Shown piece after piece: positions 45,373 to 55,794 of a stretch of DNA of 64,000 bases. The translations under genes and the position numbers were made by a program. Source of the DNA: [Phialemoniopsis] sp. UDSM-2020 (lineage: Eukaryota > Ascomycota > Sordariomycetes > Thyridiales > Thyridiaceae). The notes below the pieces were generated by a model that did no database searches, was not told the DNA's origin, and saw only the letters and a list, made by a program, of their open reading frames with translations. Location of the stretch: positions 124,001-188,000 of the forward strand of contig JAEILZ010000003.1 in the NCBI GenBank assembly GCA_018873225.1. The letters are read 5' to 3'. Position 1 is the first letter of the stretch. Each line of letters starts with the position of its first letter.

Positions 45373-45691
45373 TTATTTCTCGCCACGACCGCCCTGGCCG
45401 ACGTCCGAGCCCTCCTTGATGCCCTGGGTGCTGCCCGCAGCAGCGTTCATGCCGGGAAGAGCTGAGCCGCCCTCCTGGGTGGGGAGAGGTGCGGTCTTGT
45501 CTGCGCGGTCGACGTGGGAGGACTGTACAGAGATTTCGTGTTAGTCAGATCTGTCGTGTCAAAAGGAGTGGATTATCAGAGGGCAGGGGCAGAAGTAGGC
45601 CATAACATACAGTCTCCTTGCCAGCGCCGTGGATGATGTCGTGGCCAGCCTCAACGGCGTTGTCAGACTTTCCGCTTCCGTCACGAGGCAT
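45373..45691 (-). CDS. 76-residue hydrophilic protein, two exons
   Basis: Exons 45691..45611 (27 codons) and 45522..45373 (50 codons with stop) join in phase 0 across an 88-nt intron with GTATGT donor, CTAAC branch and TACAG acceptor. The start is MPRDGSGKSDNAVEAGHD. The product is very hydrophilic, rich in Gly, Ala, Asp and Lys, with no Cys and no Trp, and ends GSDVGQGGRGEK. It has no signal peptide or membrane segment. The composition recalls stress-induced hydrophilins, but that is inference and no family is named. A complete set of splice signals with a preserved frame is the main evidence that it is a real gene. Confidence 0.75.
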
Positions 45692-47281
45692 GTTGTATAG
45701 TTTGATTGATATTTGAGTTGTAAAATAGGTCGTTATTGTGTTTTAATGTAGAATTGAATGAATACTAGACGGGTTTCACGATGAGAGCCGAGAAGGAGAG
45801 CCAGCTCTATTTGAATCACAGCAGTTCTAGCTTACAATATGACGCCAGGCCGTCTTTTTGACGTCATTTCCGTACCTGAAAACCACCATCGGCGGGTTTC
45901 ATACCATCTCAGATCTGAAATGCTTGGGAGGTCGGCCGGCCCATGGTTGAAGTGACGATGTATGAAGGGGCAAAACGTCATGAAGTCGAGAAATGTGGAG
46001 CTCAGAGGGAAGAAAAGCTCCTACGCAGCTACGGGAGCTAAAGCAGCAATTGCCAATACCCCACATGAGCTGCGATTACAGGGGGCCGGCGTGACCTGTA
46101 AGGCACGAGACCACAAGCCACAGTTGGCCATTTACAGGTGGGGAAGGCCTCAGTGCTGGGGGCGGCGGTGATAGAATACAACAGAAGATGTCTGTCGGGC
46201 AATGGTGAAGGACAGTCGGGTGCTGGGACGAATTAAGGATGAGGATGAGTATGATGAAATTGTGTACTTATGATTGAATACAGTGCAGAGTTTTGAAGCA
46301 TCGCTTCGTTGAGATATATTAAAAGAAGATAATTAATGATCTGTATGAAATCGTTATTACGGTCTTCCTCCAATGTGTAGTGATGTATGTTTCGAATTCA
46401 AGTATCTTGAAGAGTCCTTGCTGCCGTGCATTAGAAATGATATGCACGTTCGGCCTCGAACTACATTACGAAAGTTTCCGGATCGTTGCTTTACTTTATG
46501 TAAGAGGTGTTTATAAGAAGCGTGGTGCTTATATGGAACTAAGAGCAAGCTGGGTACCTACCTATTCCGTCTCTCCAACCTACTAAACTAAATAACGATG
46601 AAGAGAGGTAATAAGCATTCGGGTGATAGAAGTGAGATATGCATATTTGCGGCCAAGCTTTCGGCGACCGGGTTCTCGTCAAAGACGGAGGCCCGGATGG
46701 TAAGCCGGGGGGCTGGACGAAGTGCTGACTCGCGGCGATGCGAAATGCGACTCAAGATGCCGGATGGTGGGCCCGTAGAAGCGCAGCAACCTGACCTGAG
46801 CTTCTTTGCTTGTCTAGAGGTTCGTGAGTGCGCCGGTACGTCAAAGCGGGGCAACGCATCGTTTTTGACTCGACACCTCAGTAAGCAATTAAGGCATGCC
46901 TGAAGCCGCTAAGGGGATTTCGTCTTGAGGCGGATGCGCAGGCGGATGGAGTTTTTGATCGGAATGCCCTCGACCCAGGTAAATTTTGGATCTAAGTTAT
47001 CGCCAGCTTCTTACCCCTCCATTTGATAACCATCCCACCTCCACCATCATCAAGCTGCAACACCACCAGGAAGCAGCGCTTTTGACCAGGCGATCATACA
47101 CGGGACAGGATCGAATTACAGCAGTACACGCAGATTGCTATGGCCAAGAGCTGTATCTAACCAACCCGCCTCCCAACCCAACTCACTTACTCGCCTCGCA
47201 CCTTCGATACCCGGCCCAACCCGGCCACCAGAACACCTCTCTCTCTCTGTCACAGCGCAAGACGGACCTCACTCTCCCACG
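45692..47281. other. divergent intergenic region, no gene seen
   Basis: About 1.6 kb between the small-protein gene and the DUF255 gene. The middle part (46200-46600) is AT-rich. Short frames show nothing recognisable. The last 250 bp form a pyrimidine- and CA-rich leader for the gene at 47282. Confidence 0.5.
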
Positions 47282-49757
47282 ATGGCTTCTCCCCTTCGCA
47301 ACCGGGCAGGAGACAGCCGCAGCCCCTACGTGCAGTCCCTCGCCTCGAGCCCCGTCCACTGGCAGCTGCTCGACAACGAGGCTGTCGAGCGGGCCCGCGC
47401 CGAGAACAAGCCCATCTTCATGAACGTCGGCTTCCGCGCCTGCCACTACTGCCGCCTGACCATCCACGAGTCCTTCTCCCAAGCCTCCGTCGCCGCCATC
47501 CTGAACAAGTCCTTTGTGCCCATCGTCGTCGACCGCGAGGAGCGGCCCGATGTCGACGCCGTCTACTGGAACTACATTCAAACTCTCAACAGCAATGCCG
47601 GATGGCCCATCCACGTCTTCCTCACGCCCGATCTCGAGCCGGTTTTCGGCGGCACCTACTGGCCCGCCCCCGGCACAGCATCCAACGCCTCCGGCGGGAG
47701 GGGCGGCGAGGAGGAGGGCACCTTGGATTTCCTAGGCATACTGAAGAAGCTGCAGGAGTCATGGGAGGACCGAGAGGCTCAGTGCCGCGCCGAGGCCAAG
47801 GACACCGTGATCAAGCTCCAGAAATTCGCCGCCGAGGGCACATTAGGAGGGCGACGCCGTGCCAAGCCGGCCGCGACCGCCACTGGCGACGAGTCCGCAG
47901 CACCCGGCGCCGACGCTAAGCAGATCGCCAGCGACCTCGAGCTCGATCTGGACCAGCTCGAGGAGGCCTACACGCAGCTGGCGGGAACCTTTGACAGCGC
48001 GCGCGGCGGCTTCGGCTTCCTGCCCAAGTTCATCACCCCGGCCAAGTTCTCCTTCCTGCTGCGGCTCGCGCGCTTCCCCGCCGCAGTCAAGGACGTCGTC
48101 GGCGAGACCGAGGTCGCCCAGGCGACGCAGATGGCCCTGCACACGCTACGGCGCATCCGCGACGGCGGCGTGCGCGACCACGTCGGCGCCGGATTCGCCC
48201 GCTACAGCATCACCGAGGACTGGACCCTGCCCACGTTTGAGAAGATGGTCGCCGACAACGCCCACCTGCTCAGCCTCTACCTGGACGCCTGGCTCACGAC
48301 GGCGGCTGACAACAAGCCCGACAAGGACGGCGAGTTCGCCGACGTCGTCCTCGAGCTCGCCGACTACCTGACCAGCGCGCCCATCCTCGACGACGACGGC
48401 AGCTTCGCAACCAGCGAGGCCGCCGACTCATTCTACCGCCGCGGCGACCGCGAGATGCGCGAGGGCGCCTACTACATGTGGACGCGGCGCGAGTTCGACG
48501 CCGTCGTCGGCGCCGGCGAGCAGGACACAGACACGGCGAGCGCCGTGGCCGCCGCCCACTGGAACGTGCTCGAGCACGGCAACGTCGAGCAGGAGTTCGA
48601 CCCTAACGACGAGTTCATCAACCAGAACGTCCTGTACATCGTCAAGGACGCCGCCGAGCTCGGCCGCCAGTTCGGCCTGTCCCCCGACGAGGTGCGCGGC
48701 GTGCTGGCCTCGGCCCGGAGCAAGCTCCGCGCGCACCGCGAGCGGGAGCGCGTGCGGCCCGACGTCGACTCCAAGGTCGTCACGGCGTACAACGGCATGG
48801 TGATCGCGGCGCTGGCGCGGACGGGCGCGGCGCTGCTGCGCGGGCGGGGCGGCGAGGGCAGCGCCGGGGAGAAGTACGTCAAGGCCGCTCGCAAGGCGGC
48901 CCAGTTCCTGCGGGACAACCTGTGGGACGATGCGCAGAGGGTTCTGTACCGGATGTACAATGGTGGTGGGCGGTCTGACACACCGGGCTTCGCGGACGAC
49001 TACGCCTTTTTGATCGATGGTCTGCTGGAGCTGTACGAGGCTACGGGCGAGGAGAATTGGTTGCAGTGGGCGGATACGTTGCAGAGTAAGTTCCTCGACT
49101 CGAACCATATGAGAGCACATCCTATGTCGCTATTGAGGGTATGATAACTAACAGAACTCGTCAACAGAGAAACAAATATCCCTCTTCTACGATACACCCT
49201 CCACAACAAGTGGCTCCCGCCCCTCCACGGCACCGGGACAAGAGTCCTCGGCCGCCCACTCGGCCAGCGGCGCCTTCTACTCGACGCCCGAGGCCGCGCC
49301 GCACGTCATCCTGCGCCTCAAGGACGGCATGGACACGACGCAGCCCTCGGCCAACGCCGTCTCGGCCTCGAACCTCTTCCGCCTCGGCGCCTTGCTGTCC
49401 GATGACGAGTACACGCGCCTCGCCGTCGAGACGATCCACGCCTTCGAGGTCGAGATGCTGCAGCACCCCTGGCTGTTCCCCGGCTTATTGTCGGGCGTCG
49501 TCGGCGCGCGCCTCGGCGGCCGCCGGTTCGCGCTGTCCAATGGTGCCAGGGGCGACGACGACGCGGCGCTGGTGGGGAGGTATTACGGCCTCCCGAGAGC
49601 GGGACTGAGGAGTCTTGTCCACGTCGGGCGCGAGGGGCGCGAGTGGTTGAAGGGGCGATGTAAGGGGTTGTCGGAGCTGGAGGGCAAGAAGGGCCTGTTT
49701 GTGTTTGAGGACGGCGCGTGGAGGAACGCTACTGCCAAGGACTTGGAGGAGGTTTGA
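47282..49757 (+). CDS. DUF255 / SPATA20-like thioredoxin-fold protein
   Basis: Two exons, 47282..49085 and 49168..49757, giving 797 residues. The start is MASPLRNRAGDSRSPY; the upstream open frame lacks family similarity. The N-terminal thioredoxin-like domain (about residues 10-170) carries C54-H-Y-C57, followed by VDREERPDVD and NAGWPIHVFLTPDLEPVFGG, the landmarks of the YyaL/SPATA20 family. The rest is the (alpha/alpha)6-barrel-like part: GGFGFLPKFITPAKFSFLL, DHVGAGFARYSITEDWTLP, VVTAYNGMVIAAL, GFADDYAFLIDGLLELYEA. Of two possible acceptors only the second (49167) preserves the frame. The family's biochemical role is poorly known. The GC-rich coding sequence produces long antisense frames, which are ignored. 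Confidence 0.92.
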
Positions 49758-50181
49758 ATCTAGGACTGCGATTTGATACTTGGGGAATGCTTGGAGGGAG
49801 AGGAAAGCTCGTTGATTTGGACGGTTAGTCAGTTAAAGCGTGGGGATACCAGGGCTGTGTCGGTTCTTGCATTTGGGTTGGTGGGTTGCATGCGGATTTA
49901 GAATAGATGCTTCGAGCAAGAGAAGGTCAGAACCTCAAACCAGTGATATCAAATCCCAACAACGGTGCCTGTCTCGGGTCTTTCCATCATTCTTCGATTG
50001 CACGAAAGGGGGGTATCTTTTATCTACAAAAACTCCCGTTTCAACACAACTCGAACAAAATATCACACACTCAAAAACACATACACCGGTGATGGAGGCT
50101 GTATGTGTCAACTGCAACACATCTTGTCATCGTCATTGCCGCTACTGAAACAGCCCATCTATTATCTTTCGAGCGCCGCCT
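49758..50181. other. convergent 3' region, no gene seen
   Basis: About 420 bp between convergent stop codons of the DUF255 and dynein genes. It is AT-richer than its neighbours and fits two 3' UTRs. Confidence 0.6.
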
Positions 50182-52045
50182 CTACCCAGCCTTGGCGCCT
50201 TTGCGGTTCATCAGGCCGGAGAAGAAGGCTTCTAGGTGCTCCGTGCCTCGCGGCTTCGCCTCTTCCGCCGGCTGCTCTACCTCTGCATCCTCCGGCTCCG
50301 GCGAGGATCCGTACGCCTGTCGGTTCTTGTGAAACGAAAGTTAGCATTATTGATTCCCACGTTACCATGTCAGGACATAACTCACCTTGATGCGGTTCAA
50401 CATGTCATCGGCATCGACCTGGATGCCGCCCATGTTGAACTGCACAGGGCCGATGTGATCGTTGACCCTGTTCGCCGGATCCGCCAGGCCGTCCGACTCG
50501 ACGAGTTGCGCCCCGCCCCGCGTCGGCGTCCCCTTGGATCTGTCGTCCGCCTTGGCCGCCTCCTCGATCTTCTTGCGCAGCGCGTCGAGGTAGGTCAGTT
50601 GCTCGCCCAGGAAGGCCTGCGTGTCGGCCGTCTCGATCTCGAGTTTGGTCGAGTGGCTGTTCTGGCCCGCCAGGACGAGCGCGTCGACGCTCGGGTCTTG
50701 TATGGACTGCTCGTACTGCAGCACCGCCGACGTTTGCAGGTCTGACTCCTCGACCGACTCGCCGTTGGTTTCTGGTAATGGGAAGTCTTGGCTGAGGTCG
50801 ACAGACCAGGCGTTGCTGATGTTCTCGACCTCGAAACCCTCTCGCAGGACGCGGATCTTGCCCCATGAGTCCCAGTTCGGCGGGACGACAATCTTGTCTC
50901 GGTCGATAACATTATGCTTGAGAGGTTGTCGCTTGAGTAAAGAGGTTATGCCCAGGCTCGAGTGGACTAGGCTTTGAAGCTGCGAGGGGATATTAGGGGT
51001 AGTGTATATGAGCGAGGCGCCATCTGCAAGCAAGGTTAGTCAAGCGTATGGAAGAGACAGTCCAGAAGTACATACGCCTCAGGAGGACCGTCCGCATATA
51101 TTGTAGGACGACGTCGAACTCCTCCTCCCTCCAGCCGTGAGATTTCTCCAGAGTCTCCATCTTTTGGGCCTATACGGTCGTCAGTCGAAGTTCCTCCTGA
51201 AATTATGTCCTCAGTGACCAGACTCACATTCTGGCAAACCACACACAGTGGCAACCCCAGCGCATCCTCCCACTCGCCAGGTCCCAGAGGTAACGCGACG
51301 TCGCCCTCTCCACCGGCGACAGCACTCGTGCCGTCCAGGTTCGTCCCGCCGCCTCTTCCTCGATCCCTCCAGCCTACCATGACCTCCTCCATGGCCTCGG
51401 TGCACTCGTTGCTCAGGCCAACCAGGACGGTCCGAAGCAGGAGGATCCACTCTTGCAGTTGCCTCATCCATCTCCATGGATGAGACCAGTCTAGAAGAAT
51501 AACTATCAAGGTGTTTGGTATTGACTGAGGCGTGAGGAGAGGTTGGATGAGGGAGCTGAAAGACGGTGACGGGGTCGTCAAGAGGTAGAGAGATATGCGC
51601 GCGAGGATGTCTACACAAGCAAGTTAGTGATTATGCCGAGATTGAACATTGGACGTCGAGCTCTTACCTTCTTGGTCAGCATCGAGCACGTCGTGATACG
51701 TATAGCCGAGCGCGAAGCTGTTTGCGAAGGGCGGGAGCTTGCCGTTCTGCCGGTCGAGACTTTGCCTCGACTCGCTGGTCGACAGGCCTTCGAGGAATTC
51801 CCGTTGCGACTCCACCGTACCTCCTACATACGGCCGAGATATTAGCATGTTTGTGGCACATATGGCTGTCTTCTTCCTTCCATGGACGCACCTAGCACCA
51901 GCAGGTTCTTCTCTGGTAGCCTCTTGCCACTTGCGACAGAGTCGAGCATGGAGCTCCACATGTCCTTCTTCTTCTCGCCATCCTTGCCCTCCGACGCGCC
52001 GGACGCGGCGGTGTACGTCGAGAACCTATTTGTGTTTGTCGCCAT
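50182..52045 (-). CDS. dynein light intermediate chain (DLIC)
   Basis: Six exons: 52045..51892, 51823..51668, 51610..51228, 51169..51076, 51023..50386, 50325..50182; 522 residues with the frame kept at every junction. DLIC is the subunit of cytoplasmic dynein that links the heavy chain to cargo adaptors. The order of landmarks fits: KDMWSSMLDSVASGKRLPEK, LLVLGGTVESQREFLEGL, LGYTYHDVLDADQEDIL, LIVILLDWSHPWRWMRQLQEW, VVLQYMRTVLLR, GASLIYTTPN. A disordered adaptor-binding C-terminus ends in EHLEAFFSGLMNRKGAKAG. The position of the G-domain P-loop reads LGGTVESQR and lacks the GKS/GKT, so nucleotide binding is not expected. It is divergent from the splicing-factor gene. Confidence 0.92.
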
Positions 52046-53006
52046 CACTGCCAGGCCGAATCGTATCGCATCTGCAAGCCTGGATGTGTGAGGCTGGCAT
52101 CCCCAGGAGCTAGGCGCGGTCGACTGTTGAGACGCGTCGTTCCGCCCTCCACTAGCTAGCGGTCTGAGGGGGGAGCAGCGCCCGTTGCCTTGGAGGGGCT
52201 TTCTCGATCGGCTAAGCAAACAGTTATGAGGACGGTGCTAAATAGACTGTGACGGTGAATTTCGATCGCTTGAGTGACTCTGGGTAGAGGGGTCGCCGTT
52301 GCAGTTGAGCTACTTTTTCGCAAAAGTTGTTTCGTCGGTTTGCTGGAGAATCTGGGCGGTCCCTGTATGTAGAATTACGTCCCCTGACTTAATGATCAAA
52401 CACCCCTGCAACCCCCAAATTTGTCCACTACCGAACGGCGCCGGGCCGCCCTGGCTCCGACGCAGGGGTTCGCCAACAACGTCGAATTACAGATGATAGG
52501 CGCATCGATTGAGAGACTCTGGAACATATCGATCGAACTTCTTGTAGTTGTCCTCACGTTTGCAGTGAATCACGACATTGGAGCATTCATGATACAAATG
52601 GCTGGCGTTGGCCTGGTCACGTACAAACCCTTTTCATGACAGGCAATATGCAATGAAGCAGTCAAATCTCGAGAAGTGATGATATAGAATTACATCATGA
52701 AGATAAAATGGCAAACCTTCAACGAAGGCGACTCTAATGTAGCAGATAACATTACATTGCGTTCTCGAAAGTGTTTCTGTATTTAATGTTGAGAGCATGC
52801 GATTGGTGACTTACACTGTGACATTAGCGCGTGTGTTGCCAACCCCAGGCCTAAAATTTAGCGCCTGTCATGCAGAAAATCCCAAACAGCCTCGTCGCGA
52901 CGTCACTTTCTACCAAAATTTCCAGCCTTCCGTTCCTCGAGAGCAACAAATCTCAACTGCGCACACCCCTTCTGCCTCTGCAAACCCACAGAGAGCGGCC
53001 GCCAAG
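52046..53006. other. divergent promoter region, no gene seen
   Basis: About 960 bp between the DLIC (minus) and Ist3-like (plus) genes. The minus-strand frame extends upstream of the DLIC ATG but without recognisable content. No repeats were noticed. Confidence 0.5.
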
Positions 53007-54074
53007 ATGAATCAGATACGCGCCATTCAGGCGCTCAACAAGAAAGAGATTGAAGCCGGAATGTGAGCAGCTAACCCTCATCCCATCGACCAACCTCCAT
53101 ACAACAGAAACTGACACCTCTCTGCGCACAGTCCCCCTGAAGCCTCCTGGCACACAGACTACCGCGACACGGCCTTTGTCTACTTTGGCGGCCTGCCCTA
53201 CGACATGTCCGAGGGCGACGTCGTCACCATCTTCAGCCAGTACGGCGAGCCGACCTTCCTCAAGCTCGTGCGCGACAAGGAGACGGGCAAGAGCAAAGGG
53301 TTCGGCTGGCTGAAATACGAGGACCAGCGCAGCACCGACCTCGCCGTCGACAACCTCGGCGGCGCGACCGTCGGCGACCGCCTCGTGCGCGTCGACCACG
53401 CGCGGTACAAGCCACGCGACGACGACGACCCGGACGAGGGCAGGGTCGGGTGGGAGGACATGCTGCGGCGGGAGAGGGCGGCCAAGGGGCTGAGGAGTGA
53501 AAGCGAGGAAGACGAGGAAGAAGAGGAGGAGAGGAGACCGATGCTCAAGGAGGAGAAGGAGCTTGCGCTACTGATGGAGGACCACGATGACGATGACCCG
53601 ATGAAGGCGTTCCTGGTGGAAGAGAAGAAGAAGGAGGTCGAGGAGGCACGGAGGAGAGAGGAGAAGAAGGCACGCCGGCACAAGCACAGACATCACCATC
53701 ACCATCGGTCGCATAGGTCACGGAGGGAAGGTAGTGAGGACCGGGAGCGCGAGCGTGACAGGGGCCGAGATCGTGATCGTGACCGTGACCGGGGTAGGAC
53801 GAGGCGCGACGACGATGACTCTGAGAGGAGACATCGGTCGCGGAGGGACGACACGCCGGACATGACCGACGAGAAGAAGGAACGGAAAGCAAGAGACGAA
53901 TACGAGTGGGAACACTCGAAGGACTGGGACCAACCTATACAATACCATGACCACAGGCGGCGCGACGCCAGCATCGAAAGGGCCTACAACCCAGACAAAG
54001 AGCAGAGGATGCTTGACCGCGTGGACAGGCGAAGGAGAGACCGCAGTAGGTCACCCCGTGCATCCAAACACTGA
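53007..54074 (+). CDS. RRM splicing factor, Ist3/RBMX2-like
   Basis: Two exons, 53007..53062 and 53132..54074, giving 332 residues. The 69-nt intron splits an Ile codon (GTGAGC donor, CTGAC branch, CACAG acceptor). The start is MNQIRAIQALNKKEIEAGI. One RRM spans about residues 30-115: RNP2 is VYFGGLP and RNP1 is KGFGWLKY, with the family landmarks SEGDVVTIFSQYGE and YEDQRSTDLAVDNLGG. Ist3 (Snu17) in yeast and RBMX2 in animals belong to the U2 snRNP-associated RES complex. The C-terminus is a long Arg/Asp/Glu/His-rich tail with alternating charges (RERDRGRDRDRDRD type) ending in an RDRSRSPR motif, giving a protein longer than yeast Ist3. Confidence 0.92.
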
Positions 54075-54354
54075 ATGGGCCGAGGCATAGAATAACCATG
54101 TCCTGGGGATCACTACAGAGGCCGCAAAGAAAGCGCTTTTAAAAGCAGCGAAGAAAGCAGCGATCCCTTGGTTGTTATGGCAATTCCTGGCGCTGTTCAA
54201 ACGCAGATTCGAGGAGCGGCTCGCGCAGCGGCAGAACGCTCTGTATGGGCGCCAATCCTCTTCTCCTCGCTGTATTGAGCCGAGATGTCCAATAAAGTAA
54301 CTACCAAGTTAATACCCCCAAGAACCGCTCAATCCTAAACGCCGGCCTCATAAT

Positions 54355-55794
54355 TCAATTGTCCTCAAGATATTTCTTCCAGCCATTCCTGATGCAAGTG
54401 CGTAGTCCGTCTTGGCCCATAGTGATAATGAACTTCTCCCACCTCGCATCGGCCCCCGCACCGATGACAATCACCGTGTCTTCGTCCGGCCATACGGCTA
54501 TACCCTTGGGCAGCTGTGATAGGCCCATAGAGGACGCCTCCTCGCTGATTGCAGGGGCCATTGCCGGGTCGTCGCCGATGAAGAACTCGGCGCTGGCAAA
54601 GGAGGTGAGGTCCCGAAAGTACTGCGGTAGCAGGGGCAGCTGCCCGATGAGGCCCCATTTGCTCTTAAAAGCGACCTTGCTAGCGTCGGGACCGGGCTCG
54701 CAGAGGGAGCCAGTTTCTGAGCCGTTAGAGCTGTGGCCGGCTCTACTCTGATCGGCAGCCCGCGGCGTTGATGATGGAATATCGTAGATGTGTAGTGTGC
54801 CTTTATCCGAGGTGGAGGCAAGCAGGGTGCCGGAGGGGTTAAATGCCAGTGAGTATATCACGGCTGGATCGGCTCCTCGTCTCAGCTCGATGACCTTGGC
54901 GTTGGTCTTTGTCGACCAGACGCGGATCAGAGTGCCCTAACTAAGATCAGTAACCTTGTCGTATGGGTGATATCGATGATCTAGGTGGGTATCGGCTTAC
55001 CTTTTCGCTGGCTGTAGCTATCAACTCACCGTCCGGGCTGAAGGCGAGTGCTCTGAGAGGACTTGTGTGGGCTGGAATAATACTGACACCGCCGGTCTCT
55101 GACTCGACAAGCTGTACTTGTCCCTGGGTTCGCCCAGGAAAAGCCAGCTTTCGCTCAGAGGCGGCGCATAAACCCTGATGGTTGTCTGCCGTTGGATACC
55201 TGGCCCGCAGCTCAGGTGTCGACTTGCGGTAGTGGTAGACGCGCACTTCGTTGCGGAGAACGGCGATGATCTCGTTGCGGAGGAGGCGGATGCCGCGTAC
55301 CGGAGAAAGACATGTGATCTCTCGGACGGGCTGACTCTTGACCTCGTCCCATATGACTACCTGTACATAAAGGTTAGCATCGTGGCACACAGGACTGAAG
55401 AGATAGACCGGCTGCAAGACTTGCCTTGTTCTGGTTAAAGAGCCGCCGTCGTCCTCCGCCGACCATGCCCAGGATGTTGGTCTTATTAAGCATCTGGACG
55501 AACCCGACACCATTCTGCAGATCTGGTTGTTTGGTCAGCAGTGCCGAGTAAAAAGAACTGCGAGAGGGGAATATCACGCACCCTTTGAGGATTCTGTTTT
55601 GCATGTTTTGACGTTGATAACTAAAGAGCTCCGGTTAGTCCGCGCGTCTCCGGCGTGTGTCTCGGGGCGCGGTGGGGACACGTACTCCGGTAGCCGGAAT
55701 TCAAGCCGACGGAGAAGTGACTGCATTCGGCGTTGAATGCGACTGATAATACAATGGTTGGGTCTGCACCCTCGATGGGCGACCTTGCGTCCAT
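54355..55794 (-). CDS. hsv2: PROPPIN, HSV2/WIPI4-like phosphoinositide-binding beta-propeller
   Basis: Five exons: 55794..55686, 55620..55582, 55522..55425, 55360..55001, 54936..54355; 395 residues. PROPPINs bind PI3P and PI(3,5)P2 on membranes and act in autophagy. The lipid-binding motif is LRRG at residues 220-223 in KVIELRRGADPAVIYSLAFN, the variant seen in WIPI3/4 and Hsv2, where Atg18 has FRRG. WD-like blocks flank it: PLRALAFSPDGELIATASEKGT and LAFNPSGTLLASTSDKGTLH. The third intron (55424-55361) starts with GC: the donor is AAG|GCAAGT and the frame is kept exactly. The start was taken at MDARSPIEGADPTIVLS; an ATG 15 codons upstream is possible. Confidence 0.9.
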
